This document shows, in pieces, positions 29,542-41,221 of a stretch of DNA of 60,000 bases (positions are counted from its first letter, which is position 1; each line of letters starts with the position of its first letter). A program made the translations under genes and the position numbers. Source of the DNA: Liolophura sinensis (taxonomy: Eukaryota > Mollusca > Polyplacophora > Chitonida > Chitonidae); NCBI RefSeq assembly GCF_032854445.1, contig NC_088302.1:52174046-52234045 (forward strand), read 5' to 3'. The notes beneath the pieces were generated by a model. The model was given only the letters and a program-made list of their open reading frames with translations. It was not told the DNA's origin and searched no databases.

Positions 29542-29631
29542 ACCACCATCGTGGTAACTGACCATTTGAAACATCAAGAGATCAAGCGCAGGTCTCGTAA
29601 TGATACTACTGACAAAGCACGGGTCTCAAAG

Positions 29632-32600
29632 TCATACAACTGACACAGGCTGAGGAATGTGATCGTAGCCGTCATCAACCGGTTCTGAACTCGGATTTGT
29701 AGGTAGATGAGAATACAGTCCGTTTGGCAGTAAAGTCTGACTAACATTAGCGTACTCTGGGGGGCTGCTGGACTTCTCTGCCTCTAGTTTCACGGATCCA
29801 GCTAATCCGTCAGGACTCTCGTAGATATTCTCAGTAGCGGTTTCTTCCCAAGCACCGAGATTCGACAGATTTACCTTCTCCTTCATGTAACGTGGCATGG
29901 AGTAATGAAGGTTGATGTCCTCGCCAGCGTGAGTCGGCGAGGTGCAGTAGCCGTCATCATCAAACGCCGAATCTCCACTCTCTTGGCGCCTCATCAAACT
30001 GTATGTGGGAGATGATACCAGCGTCGGACCCCCATCCTCTAAGTAATAGTGTGAGCTGTCTGATTCCTGCCGCATTGTACCAGATGATGGCATGTTAGCG
30101 TAGGCCAATGATATTCTCCCTGAGTCTACTTCCTGTTCCAGTGCCTTGTGGGCCAAACTGGAGGTCGTGCTTGTCACGTCCTGGTTGTCGGATGCCCCAC
30201 TCAAGGTCGGCCTGGCTCCGCTTGCGCTACGCATCTCCACGTAATCGTACGGTTTCTCCTGCTCCTCCGGCTCCTCCGGCTCCTCCGTTCTTAAAGCTTC
30301 GCGCTCTTTTTTCCGTCTCCGAACCTCTTCCGGGGTGACGTAATGGGCTGTTTGTTGGGTCGGGTTCAGAGTTACCACAAAATCATCTGTTCACAGAAAA
30401 TATGTCAACAACATGAATACTTAACAGAGGTTTGATTCATGGTCAAACTCAACACCATTTGAAGAAAGGTGTAAATATATGCATCGTCGCTGATCAGTTT
30501 AAAAAGGTATGGCATCATCATATAATCGAGATGTGAGCACAGGTGCATTGAACTAGGGCGACGATGCATTCGTCTTGTATCGCCTACAGAAACTAAATAA
30601 GGCGATACTATAGTGCTTTGCTGAACGAAGTACTTACCCGAAACACTGCACCCATCCGATGATGGCTTCCTCCTTCAAAGGATAAATAAAATAAAATTAG
30701 AATGAATATTTAGGCCACTTTGACAAATACCGCAATGGCGTGATGAAAGGTTAACACTTGTCTTTACGTTATATCCGACGAACTGACATCGGAATACATC
30801 AGTAGCTCTATAAATGATGACCTAGAAAAAAATTGTTGTTTGGGCCAGAATTTGGCTTGTTGAGCTCAATGCGAAAAAGAATGTTTCAAGACGCAGACGA
30901 CAACCATCACAGTTAATATTTAATTTTTCAGGTGAAAGTATAACCCATTCTACATCACATGAACATTTAGGACTAGTTTTTAGTAATAATGGAAACTGGA
31001 CCTATCACATAGGCAAACTCATAGAAGCTGCAAATAAAAAACTATCCATGTTAGGAGCGCTTAAATATCGTCTGAATCGAAAGTACCTAAAAATTATGTA
31101 AAAAAAGTTTTATAAGACCATCAATGGAATATGCAGATATAGTTTGGGACAATATCACTGAAGGTCAAATAAATACCATAGAAAACATGCAAAAGGACCC
31201 ACCACGCGTTTACTGGTTTACTGGTTTAACTAAAAGTGTTGCCTCTAACCTGCTCTACGAAGAATCAGGATTTAAGAGACGCTACATGCATCGCCCGCTA
31301 TTCTTCCAACGTAACCCCCAGGAGGCATCTAGCAATGTATTTGAAAACAAGCTTCCACTACCAACACACCAGGGTAATCCGTACCAAATTAGATCAACAG
31401 ACCAATTAACAACTTTTCGATGTAGAACAGCCACCTTTAGTAAATCTGTTTTTCCACAAAATGTGCGTGACTGGAACAGCTTGCGATATTCGATTAGAGG
31501 AATTAAAAATTATCAAGAATTCAAAATAGCTCTAGCAAAAATGTTATATCCGCCAGTTCCACCAGCATGGTACTATACTGGAAACCGATGTTTAAATATT
31601 ATCTTGTGTAGATTAAGAAATGGATGTAGCTCGCTAAATGTCGATTTGTATATCAACTATATTACTGACTGTCCCAAATGTATCTGTGGCAAGCTGCTAG
31701 AAATTTCAGCTTATTTCATTTTAGAGTGTAGCAGATATGTTGTCCAGAGGGAGAACATGCTTAAAAATATCAGACAATCTGGTTATTTGGACAACATTTC
31801 TGCTACCACTATCCTTTATGGCTGTAGCCTTCTATCCACTGAGCTGAATATAATGATTTGTTTAGAAGTCAGCTTCTACATCAGCAATACCAAAAGGTTC
31901 TAAGGTCTATTTTTCACCCTGTTTCTTCTGTTTGTTTATGCGTGTTACGTATATATCTTTCGATTAGACCTTGTAGCACGTCAAGACGGGCACCAAGCTA
32001 CGGTTGTGTATATAGGTTCGTGCATACACGTGGCTGCGCGCGCATATACGTGCTTTCATATGTATATGTGCCGATTTGTGAGTATATACACACAGGCACG
32101 TGCGAACGCGCACGTGCGTGTATGTACGGGTTTATTTATAAATGTTCATATATGCGTATGAGTTTATGATTTGTGCGCATGTTTACACAGATCAGTATAC
32201 ATGTCTCTGTGTGTATATATAAATACAATGTTTATCCACGATCTTGTAAACAAATCCTGTCAACTTTCATAGAAATAACAAAATGCAATTTTGCCTTTTT
32301 ACAAAACTTGTATGTATACAATGTATATATTATTACGAATAGTACACGATATAAGCATTTCACTGGCATTTTCTCCAGAGTAAGACCTAGCAGTCACAAC
32401 CTTTATGTTTGACACATACAGTGTTTATGCGTGTTACGTTTTATAAGCTACAGCCACGAAAGTTTAACTTGTGCCTTGTTTAAGTGTGCCTAAAAAAGTT
32501 CCACCACCAATACATGCATGTAAAAGGAACATGTTTTCTAATATGAAGTAGGTACAATATTGCTAAAAACTTACAGCATAGAGAAAAGCCAGGGCAGAGA

Positions 32601-35600
32601 CGGCAGTGTGATAGCCGGCAAATACGGTCTCTTGTCAATTTACGGTGATTGGAGTCTAACTGTATCATAACTGTTCATGTATAGGAGTAAATAGTAGCAA
32701 ATAACACGCCCCCTAGCACCATGGCTTAAGCAGAATCAGGTAAAACTAAAAATGCAGTGATGTTAATTACAATTTATTAGACGTCACTGGTCCAGAATTA
32801 CTCAAAATGCTGTGTTGTCTTCACATTTAATATATACAATATCATTAAAATAATGCAAAGGGACCAGGCCTCGGGGATGCTTAATTCACCAGCGGAATCA
32901 TGGTTTATGCAGGATTACCAGTGCTATTGATGTTAAGGCACAATGACGCAGAGGCCTCTCGCCATTGCGGTCGCTATGAGATCAAGTTCAGCTCATCCTG
33001 GCTTCCTCCCCAGTTGTATGTGGTGGGCAAGCAACATGCGGATGGACATGGCCTTTTCTCCCAGACACGGTTCATTTTCCTCCCACCATAATGCTGGCCG
33101 CCGTCGTATAAGTGAAACATTCTTGAACACGGCGTAAAACTCCAAACATATAAAATAAATAAATTCATTAACTTTTAACTGTCTGTCCCTCACCTGACCC
33201 GACGTCTCCAGCAACAGAAGACAATTACTACAACGATGAAGATAACGACGATGACAATGACAGCGATGATGGCCCGATTGACGATGTCCCCACCTCCAGC
33301 AACCTGAGATGTGCTAACGTTAGGCGGCAGGGGTTCCGTAACGTTCACAACCGCATCGAACTCAGGGACGTCAGTTTGGTTCAAATCTGCAAAATTGGAG
33401 AGAATTAATTATAGCACCATAAAGCCAGAATGTGTCGGTTTTGTGCCACAGCTATGCCCAACGAAAGTCAAAGATGTGAATGAGATGAAGGACATGTTTA
33501 AAATAGTTACACAGGAGTTGAATAACGCGAAAGGGGAACATCATAGTGGTTGTCACCGATTACACATGATGCCTACTACGCACATACTTCTCCACTGACT
33601 CCATGGACGTATCTTTGATCATAAGATGGTACATGTTTAGAAGTAAATTAATAAAAATCCATCTAGAGGATTCTACACCAAGCCTACATACAGTAACAGT
33701 AGATGGATCTATGATCGTTCTATACGAATAAAAATGAACCCACTTAACCTGTGTATATTTGTATCTCTACAGAGATTAATAAATTGTCAAAATATAGTCG
33801 GCCTAATGCAGATTCAGAATTTACATTTATGTAATACTCCTTGTCACATGCGTCGTGGAATTTGTGTTACACCGCTTCCGTCTTAGAAAAACAAAGTTTG
33901 AACGAAGCTGACAGATGCAGTTTCAATATTACCTGGTGACCATATAGGAGGTGAAGTACAGATACCAACGAACCAGGTAAGCATCAAGCTTAAACTATCT
34001 GTCTGAAAGTTTGGTATTTACAAGGATCGCTTCGTTACCTTGGCTACATGCCTCACCGCCGAACCCCTCAATACAGAAACAGTACCCCGTCACTTTGTCA
34101 CAGACAGCAGGTAACGTGTGGTTCCGGTCACAGTTACAAACCAGGCCACATGCGGGACCATACCGCCCTGGGGTGCTACAGACTGTCTTGTCTGCTGCGA
34201 GAAAAAAACAAAGCACGATAATATGGAAGGCAAAATAAAAAAATAAAATAAAACCCCAAACTCACGAAATAGGTACCGTTTTTCTTTTTCTTACTTTGGA
34301 GTGTATTTACTCATTAAGCTGACAAATAATCTCTCTGGGCAGAACTTGTTTTATTTATTACATTTGAGCTGAATTCCTTCAGCCGACGGAATTCCTGGTG
34401 TTTAATCAACACCACTCATACGATGACAGCTAAAGATTAACTAATGAAGCTTCCCTGCGATACATTGATACTGAGTTCATTTTACGTCCAAGATATTGTA
34501 CATGCCTTCAGAAATGCGAGAAAGAAAATGTGAGCGAATTCATATTCGCATAACACGCTAGAGACAGTTTTGGTCGTATGCATGTGGGTACAAAGCTTTA
34601 AAAAGAAAGGACACGGAAGCGTTCGGAACAGTAGTCTAGAGTCTAGCTAATAACATTGATCAATAGGAAAACTTTACAGTATAGACTACATATACATATA
34701 GGTGTTAAGTTAAAACACTACAGGGACACTGGGGTGTCTGTCAGTTCATAGGCGACACTAATTAACCTTACCTGTAGTGCAGTTACCACTAACGTCGGTC
34801 CCGTTGCAACATACTATCTTTGTATACGACTTTACAACAAACTTTTTTTTGGTAACAGTTTGGAAGTCAATGCTGCAAAAAAAATTATTTACATTTTCAA
34901 CAGGTACAAGTAGACCTAAACATACAGGCATTTCTAACGAATCTTTCATTTTATTTGAAAAATGATTAAACAAATATTTATCAGGCTTTTTTTTTTATAA
35001 CCATTCAAATCCACACTTGTCAAATATGTTATTCGGGTATAGGTTAATGACACCAGGGATTATGACATTGTTTATTTTCGTTGTGTCATGACAAAAATTT
35101 CACTGTCGCCATTAAATGTTCCTGGGATGGATTCATTGTGAGAGTATTGTGGATAACTATCCAGGACCTATGAAACTGCCAGCTCAAAGTTTGCCTTGCA
35201 TACCCACCTAGCCAGCTTAAACCCCCACTCTTCTCACACGACTCAACAATGAATGAATATAAAAAACAGACGTTGCTTACCTGTAAGAGGAACATGTCTT
35301 TAGCCACAAAAACCCACACTTCTTCCTGCTCCTTCTGAGTACGGAAATGGTTTCACGGACAACTTTAGGAACCAGCTCGCTGAAATCCAATCAGCATCAA
35401 ACTACAGGTAACCATAACATACATACACACATGATCTACAAAGTGCTTCTTTGTTCTGTAAAATGTGCCGATGATCCTCTACTCTTAGTATGCAGCGCAA
35501 GCTTTGTAACGTTAAAAACATTCCTCATTACATTGTTTGCACCCTTTATCTATATTTACTGATTCAGTACAAGCACAACGAATATTGTAGTTTGTCTCCA

Positions 35601-35953
35601 AAATCTAACTGTAAATGTGCATAAATTGCACTGCAAATTACTCTTTCTATGCGAAAGGTTGAGGAATTAGAATAGGCCTACATATGTTTACGGGACTTAA
35701 ACGAAATCGTCAATCACGGGAAGCAACCAATGCAAGCGTTATTTGTCCAACATTGTGGGCTAACCGCTGCGGAGTTCGTTCACAACAGAGTTCGTTCTGA
35801 CAGAAAGCAAGTCTAGCGAGATAACAACGTGTACCTGACAGTCTTCTCACACATGTCCCCAGCACGTGGGGTGGTGGAGTCCTCCTGAGTCACAGCCAGG
35901 GTGACCTTTGACACAGAGGCCACAACCATCAGTGTTAACAATACAGGCCTCAT
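29632..35953 (-). CDS. Single-pass receptor: EMI domain, one EGF-like module, TM helix, tyrosine-rich tail (Draper/MEGF10-like)
   Basis: Seven exons join in phase: 35835-35953, 35281-35379, 34772-34872, 34039-34194, 33194-33386, 30638-30672 and 29632-30386, giving about 484 residues. A signal peptide spans residues 1-20. An EMI-like domain runs ~35-105 (C35, CGFLWLKTC at 61-69, CCNGTD near 94). One EGF-like module follows (~112-156; GRYGPAC, CNC, GYCFCIEGFGG). N-linked sites lie in the stalk, a hydrophobic helix at ~196-217, then CCWRRRVRR. The tail has about a dozen tyrosines: YVEM and YSLM (YxxM), YANM and YANV (YxN), IYESP, and YSHL-x12-YDHI, an ITAM-like pair at the C-terminus. Draper, CED-1 and MEGF10 combine EMI, many EGF repeats and a tyrosine tail in glial or phagocyte engulfment; by analogy this may be an uptake or adhesion receptor. 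It is not an orthologue I can name. The first exon has an acceptor at 35967, so an upstream leader exon must exist. Confidence 0.85.
30930..31903 (+). mobile_element. 5'-truncated non-LTR retrotransposon (LINE), end of reverse transcriptase ORF
   Basis: A frame from about 30935 reads HLGLVFSNNGNWTYHIGKLI. After a frame break near 31100 it continues as a 259-residue stretch starting RPSMEYADIVWDN. Features are ENMQK, HRPLFFQRN, a YQIRSTDQL-like block, FPQNVRDWNSL, and a terminal CPKCICGKLLE...C-x-RY zinc-finger-like motif. These are typical of the region C-terminal to the catalytic palm in LINE proteins (Jockey/CR1/RTE-like order). The catalytic core is missing and the copy is not expected to be active. 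It lies antisense in an intron of the EMI-domain receptor. Confidence 0.85.
31904..32935. other. LINE 3' flank and intronic spacer with alternating purine-pyrimidine tract
   Basis: From about 32000 to 32175 the sequence is rich in alternating TG, CA and CG steps (for example GGCTGCGCGCGCATATACGT and GCGCACGTGCGTGTATGTAC). The LINE 3' end is not defined. The rest shows nothing recognisable. Confidence 0.5.
32937..33165 (+). mobile_element. SINE family A, 5'-truncated, plus strand
   Basis: The copy begins in the head near GGCACAATGACGCAGAGGCC. It has a degenerate B box (GATCAAGTTCAGC), then CCACCATAATGCTGGCCGCC, GTCGTATAAGTGAAACATTC and an AAATAAATAAAT end. It ends about 30 bp from the transmembrane exon of the EMI receptor, antisense to it. 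Confidence 0.85.
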
Positions 35954-36092
35954 GTTGATTCTGTAATCTGCAAACAAAAAAAGAAAACATGACGGGCATC
36001 AGCATTGTATCCACAAGCTGGAAATGTGTTACATTAAAAATGCAAAAGCTATTCGAAACTTACAGCGCTTGTCAAACTGATATTATTAACCA

Positions 36093-36152
36093 TATTATCG
36101 TTAACAGGGATTACACTATATTCAGAAAGTGTAATCCCTGTTAACGATAATA
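36093..36152. repeat. Perfect 24-bp inverted repeat
   Basis: TATTATCGTTAACAGGGATT plus ACAC (36093-36116) and its exact complement at 36129-36152 flank a 12-bp loop. A third copy of the right arm with one change is at 36419-36442, as part of a longer direct repeat (36118-36190 versus 36411-36472). Confidence 0.9.
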
Positions 36153-36284
36153 CTGTTACTTAATCCACTTTCTAAATGACATCTATACCTGTCTAATATA
36201 TTCACCTAAAGGAGTGACGTCGTTTGTGATCATCAGAGGGGTAATGCATGTTCGCTGTAAAGTCTACCGGTCTATTTCTGTGGA

Positions 36285-36390
36285 ATGCCTGTTGGTCGAG
36301 GGGTCTAGACGGTTGACATGTATTGCTGGCGGTTTGGTGCCTGACTCTGAGGTCGCTGGTTCGAACCCCGCAGTGGTCTTAGCCAAATTT
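36285..36390 (+). mobile_element. tRNA-like SINE head or tRNA-Leu/Ser-type pseudogene
   Basis: TGGTCGAGGGGTCTAGACGG resembles the D-arm/A box of tRNA-Leu or tRNA-Ser. GCTGGTTCGAACCCCGC contains a perfect B box (GGTTCGAACCC). The spacing leaves room for a long variable arm. The acceptor stem ends do not pair convincingly, so a working tRNA is unlikely. It lies between the two direct repeats at 36118-36190 and 36411-36472. Confidence 0.55.
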
Positions 36391-36672
36391 CAGCACTAGA
36401 ATCTGTGCTATTCAGAAAGTGTAATCCCTGCTAACGATAATACTGTTACTTACATGACATCTATACCCCAACTGATATTATTGTCTGCCAAGGTGCAATA
36501 GTCATACGGTAATCCGTTTTTCTGAAAAATGAGTATCAGATAACGTTTGCATGGTTTCTATCCCCTCCTCAATGACGTCATATCCTCAGCAATCACAGGT
36601 AACAATCTATGAAAATCTGCGCACTGTAACACCCGAACAAATGTCGTTTTTGGACCTCATAGAGAACAGGCA

Positions 36673-37513
36673 TTAAAGGAGAAGAAAACTTAAAAACATG
36701 ACATTATGGGCCGAAAAGAGCACAGGTGGTGTCTGCTGCATAATTTTGCGTTTTTTCCTCGCCATACACGTAAAGTCTGAAAACGGCGAAGCAGGGGTAA
36801 ATCGCTGAGTTCATCTCGTCCTCCATCTTTAACGCCCTGTAATTTATGCAGGGGATGTGTTGCTTCTCAGCCAATCAGAGTCGTTAAAACTGCCGGTTTG
36901 TTCGTGTAAACTCGGGACCTACGTCCAACATTCCGGTTTCCCGATCGTCAAGCGGAAAACGAACTGTACTGTTCGCTACATTCTGAGGAGAACAGTTCTA
37001 CCGGAAATGCACGAACTGCACCTCAAAGGTTTCCGACAGAAATTCTCCTCCTAACACAGAAGACTTCAGGACTAGTTATTAGGCAAAATGTAGTCGCCCA
37101 CAGCGGATTTTGGCGTTGACTTCATTTATAATTCATCATCTTAAGGTACATATTTATTTATTTATTTATTTGATTGGTGTTTTACGCCGTACTCAAGAAT
37201 ATTTCACTTATACGACGGCGGCCAGCATTATGGTGGGAGGAAACCGGGCAGAGCCCGGGGGAAACCCACGACCATCCGCAGGTTGTTGACAGGCCTTCCC
37301 ACGCCGGAAGGCAGCATGAGCTGGACTTGAACTGACAGCGAGCGCATTGGTGAGAGGCTCCTGGGTCATTACGCTGCGCTAGCGCGCTAACCAACTGAGC
37401 CACGGAGGCCCCCTTAAGGTACATATTAGAATTTTTTATGGCATGCACCTGCGAGGAAATGCATAGTCTTTTCAATGGTATTTGTTTGTAATTTAAGTTT
37501 TTTTCTCCTTTAA
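36673..37513. mobile_element. Non-autonomous TIR element flanked by TTAA, interrupted by a SINE
   Basis: The left end TTAAAGGAGAAGAAAACTTA (36673 on) and right end TAAGTTTTTTTCTCCTTTAA (to 37513) are inverted repeats of about 25 bp with few mismatches. Both sides are bounded by TTAA, as expected for piggyBac-type target duplications. No transposase frame lies inside. Without the SINE at 37155-37412 the element is about 570 bp. The superfamily assignment is inference from TTAA. Confidence 0.6.
37155..37412 (-). mobile_element. SINE family A, complete young copy with 15-bp target duplication
   Basis: This is the best family A copy. On the minus strand: GGCCTCCGTGGCTCAGTTGG (A box), GAGTTCAAGTCCAGCTCATG-like B-box region, GTGGGTTTCCCCCGGGCTCT, GCCGCCGTCGTATAAGTGAA and an (AAAT)n tail. 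A perfect 15-bp target duplication, CTTAAGGTACATATT, lies at 37140-37154 and 37413-37427. Confidence 0.95.
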
Positions 37514-37514
37514 A

Positions 37515-39930
37515 AGAAAAGGTTTTTTTTTTTTACAAATAAGGTTTGTCGCCGTTTTACAACCGCCTTCCTGTTTAACTTTATACTGTATCCATTGTAT
37601 CTAGTGTTTTATCCATGTATGGTATTGTGGATCTGTTGAGCAATGAATAAATAATTAAATGAAAATTTTCAAAAACGCTATGCAATAGTCATTTATCCTC
37701 GACGCGGCTGCACATTGTCTTTATGCGGTCAGACATCAGGAAAACACTCTAGTGATGCGGATGTTACCAATAACTTGTATTGAGAATGAGGAAAAATTCC
37801 ATGCTTCCTTGAAAACAATTCTTGACATATTTGTTTCTGGGTTAGTTCGCGAATTGGATCTTGTGACTCGATGGAGCATGTGGTAAAAATTTCTTCAGTC
37901 AGACCAACGCGCGGATTAGTCATACTCTGAGGGCAATACCCATGGGTTCTACACAGGTCTTCAGCAAGTTGTGCGAGGTTTACACCGGCTTCCCCTTGAC
38001 TGCATGAATTTGTGGTAAACCACACAATCATTGTTGTCTCTAATCAGTTTGTCAAATGTGAAATAACTGACCTTTGGTCTTTAGGATTTGACCAGTGTCA
38101 AAGATTTGCAGTCACACTATATGACATCTTGCTATGACTCACTGCGTGCCGGGTTAAGCTGGTAAACAGGCCAAAGTGCTCAGCGCAGGGTGACTTTTGA
38201 CATGTCACATGCACAGCTGATTACCGACGTGAATGTTTCCTTCACAGTTAAATTAAACCACTCAAAACTACCACAGGCATACTCTGAAAGACAGTGACTA
38301 TTGGAGCTCAATAACATACATGTATATATACTCATGTAATAACCATGTTACCATGACGAACACCGTTTAATCTGCATGAATATTCAAATATCACCATGTA
38401 ACTTCATATATGTCATATCCTGGATCAGACTGTTTTCGCTTATGTGAACAGACTGCCTAATCGTGATGATGCTTTTTATTTTTTTTTTTTTATAGTTTAA
38501 TAGTTTAATAAATTCCACATATTTCCGCAATTTAAATATGATGACATAACAGCATTTAAGTAATTCTATCTAATAGAATTACTATTATTAGAAAATGACA
38601 TTTAATGAACTGTGCTCATATAACATGCTACATTTTTTTGTTCCTAATTCTGCCTAAGCTATATATACTGCCTACGTATATATGATTCATGCACTGAAAA
38701 ACATGATATAGCCTATACATATCCAAAAATAAAAGTGAAAATATATGTATAATATAAAGGAAAGATGGTTATTACGTTTAAATATAAATGAGTGCGGTAC
38801 ATGACCACTCCCGTATGTAGGTGATAAGACCTTCAATGTAATGTCATCAGTGGGTTTGTGCTGAGACAGCCGGAACATTCTTTATCCCGTAGTGATAACA
38901 TACAGTCTAATGACAAGGGCAGAAAAAAGCATCTTTTGTTACACATAAATTAGGCGCAGCATTTGACACAGTTGTTAAGAATGTGTGAGGAGAAAGCTAA
39001 AGCCATTACATTACATGGAAAGTGGTTTTACAAAAACATAAAAAAATATCCTGAGAAAGATGAATCATATAAGATGACCTATATATTTTCTATGCCATAT
39101 GGGAGTGAGCTGTTTACGCTAACATATGCGTATAGCCGACCACAAATGGAGTTGCAGTGTATATGCTTGTATACACGGTAAAGGAACATGGATTAAGACA
39201 GGGGTCCAACCACGCTTTACATGTGTGAATGGAACAAGTATATAACCTCAGCTGCACAATGTTAACTGACTGACATGTATATATAAATATACGACTAAAG
39301 CCATAGCCATATTAAATATATATCCAGACGAGGTAAACACTTCAACAATAAGCTGACCAACGTGTTTGTGTTAGCGACAGAAGATATGTACAACCTGATA
39401 ACAGGATGCCAGTACCGGTACAGGTTAAACTGATAGAATCCATCTGTTTCCAGAAAATCATATCAGTATATGAAGATCTACCATGATAAGTAAATGAATA
39501 CATGTCCCGAGGGAATTTATTTATTAAAAGCGCAATGTATGATGGCATTTTATTTGCCCCCAAACACACACATCTGACATCTTGGTTTATGGCAAAAGAA
39601 AACTTTGTATACTTTTAATGTATTTGACCCTATACATGTAGGCCTACATACACACACGTTATGAAAAAGTGGATGGTTAAAGACCGTCACACATCAAGAT
39701 AATACGGTAAGTTTAGTTAACAGCCGGTAATTCGAGGTGCGATGGAACAAGATATGCTTTGGGATTAACATGTCGATGTAGACCAGTTGTATCAACACTT
39801 AAGAGCCGAGTACAAATAAAGAAACATTCATATAACAATATACTATCGGTTATACCATTAAGGTCTTTTCCGCATAATCGTAGGTTGAAGAGTGTTTAAT
39901 GTGGTTAAGACAGTGTCAACATAGACAAAC
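37515..39930. other. Upstream spacer or leader intron of the EMI receptor, nothing recognised
   Basis: AT-rich sequence with poly-T tracts (37528, 38479). No conserved exon on either strand. If the leader exon of the receptor is at 39935, this is intron. Confidence 0.45.
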
Positions 39931-39934
39931 CTAC

Positions 39935-40045
39935 CTCTAGGAAAGCAGCTCCTTCTCGTCCAGCCTGACGACTGTCGCCAAGATGACTGTCCCGCCTGTG
40001 CGTACTCCTACAGCGTTGGCAATGGAAGTGATGCACTAGTGACTA
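39935..40045 (-). other. Candidate 5' leader exon of the EMI-domain receptor
   Basis: The receptor's first coding exon has an acceptor at 35967, so a non-coding exon must lie at higher coordinates. CTTTCCTAGAG/GTAGGTTTG on the minus strand (donor at 39935) ends a locally GC-richer block (39940-40045), as expected for a leader exon near a promoter. Another donor-like site lies near 40046. There is no direct evidence of joining. Confidence 0.25.
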
Positions 40046-40296
40046 CCTCCGTAGCAAGCAAAGCACTCGAGCGGAGAAGCACACAATGCTGTCAGCTGAC
40101 GAGGCACATGCGGGACAACCAGGCCTCTTTCGCCTTAGAGACCTATATCCTGGTTGACCCTTCGTACACACGAGGTACCCGCGGACTATTCCAAGACAAA
40201 AAAGTGAAAGAAAAAAAAAAGAAAGCATTAGTCAGCCGACATGCGATCAAATCTGGAAAAACGGAGGTCGCTAAAGGAGTGTGATTAAAAAGTTAC

Positions 40297-40398
40297 CTAC
40301 ATCAACAAAAAACAGTGAGTGCTTAACAATCGAAGTGAAATATTCGATTGTTAAGCACTCACTCATTCTTTTTTTTGTTGTTATTGTTGATGTAGATG
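40297..40398. repeat. Foldback element with perfect 20-bp inner arms
   Basis: GTGAGTGCTTAACAATCGAA (40315-40334) and its exact complement (40343-40362) surround an 8-bp loop. Outside, CTACATCAACAA and TTGTTGATGTAG extend the pairing imperfectly to about 100 bp. It is probably a small foldback transposon or a hairpin. Confidence 0.8.
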
Positions 40399-40624
40399 TG
40401 TATGTAAATGTGTATGATATAAATATTTATTGCAGACTATTAATCCTACATTCAATTATTTCAGATGCATATGCATTGAGCAAATCGTCTTTAACGAGCA
40501 GTGGAAATAATACCATTATGGTAGACCCTGAGACTAAGACAAACATGACACAGCTCCATTCTTCGATGAATCAAGTGAATCCTAGTTCCCTGGCCATGCC
40601 CCGTACTGCGCATGGCACAGTGAC

Positions 40625-41221
40625 GTAACACTACACTTTACCTAGTCCTACGTGTATGATGTCATTTATAACTAACCTTTATTTGACCGCTAGGCCTTGA
40701 AATTCTGGGTGGGCAAATTTCCAACGTTCTCAGCAAAACTGACTTTCTGGAATTCTTTGAATTTATGTACTCTTGTTGGTTACATACTATGTCCCTAATG
40801 TTGTTATCACGCTGTACTGATAAGGAATATTAATATAGTCATCACATCATCTAAGAGCCAAGCAAATGAATTTTCAAAACAGCTTTCAGAATGAAAATCA
40901 GTTCCGTAGTTTTCAAAAAATTCTATTGTATGACCCAACAAATTTTTCATTTTTAGAAAAATATGTATTATGCAAAGGGCAAGAATTGAGTCGGACATGA
41001 TTACACAAATCAAAATTGGGACATTTTTCCAGCCCATGATTCACTCAGCACTACCCACATTTAATATTTTACTTCGTTATAATGTCAAATTTGACAGTTC
41101 TTCCATGAGAAATATATGTTACAAAACTTAATGCGTTACTTATACAAACTGGAATTTTTGTCCAAGTTGCACATTGTATACTCAGCAAAGTGCTAAACAA
41201 TGAAAATGCAATTTTAATGAT
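40625..41221. other. Spacer, nothing recognised
   Basis: AT-rich sequence without a supported gene, leading into the 37-bp satellite. Confidence 0.5.

Noticed and set aside
36285-36390. Functional tRNA-Leu or tRNA-Ser gene
   Set aside because: The A and B boxes look good, but the acceptor-stem ends do not pair and there is no terminating T run; treated as a tRNA-like repeat.
40039-40284. 81-codon plus-strand frame as a small protein
   Set aside because: No homology, repeats or signal features; it overlaps the GC-richer block proposed as a minus-strand leader exon and ends in A-rich sequence.
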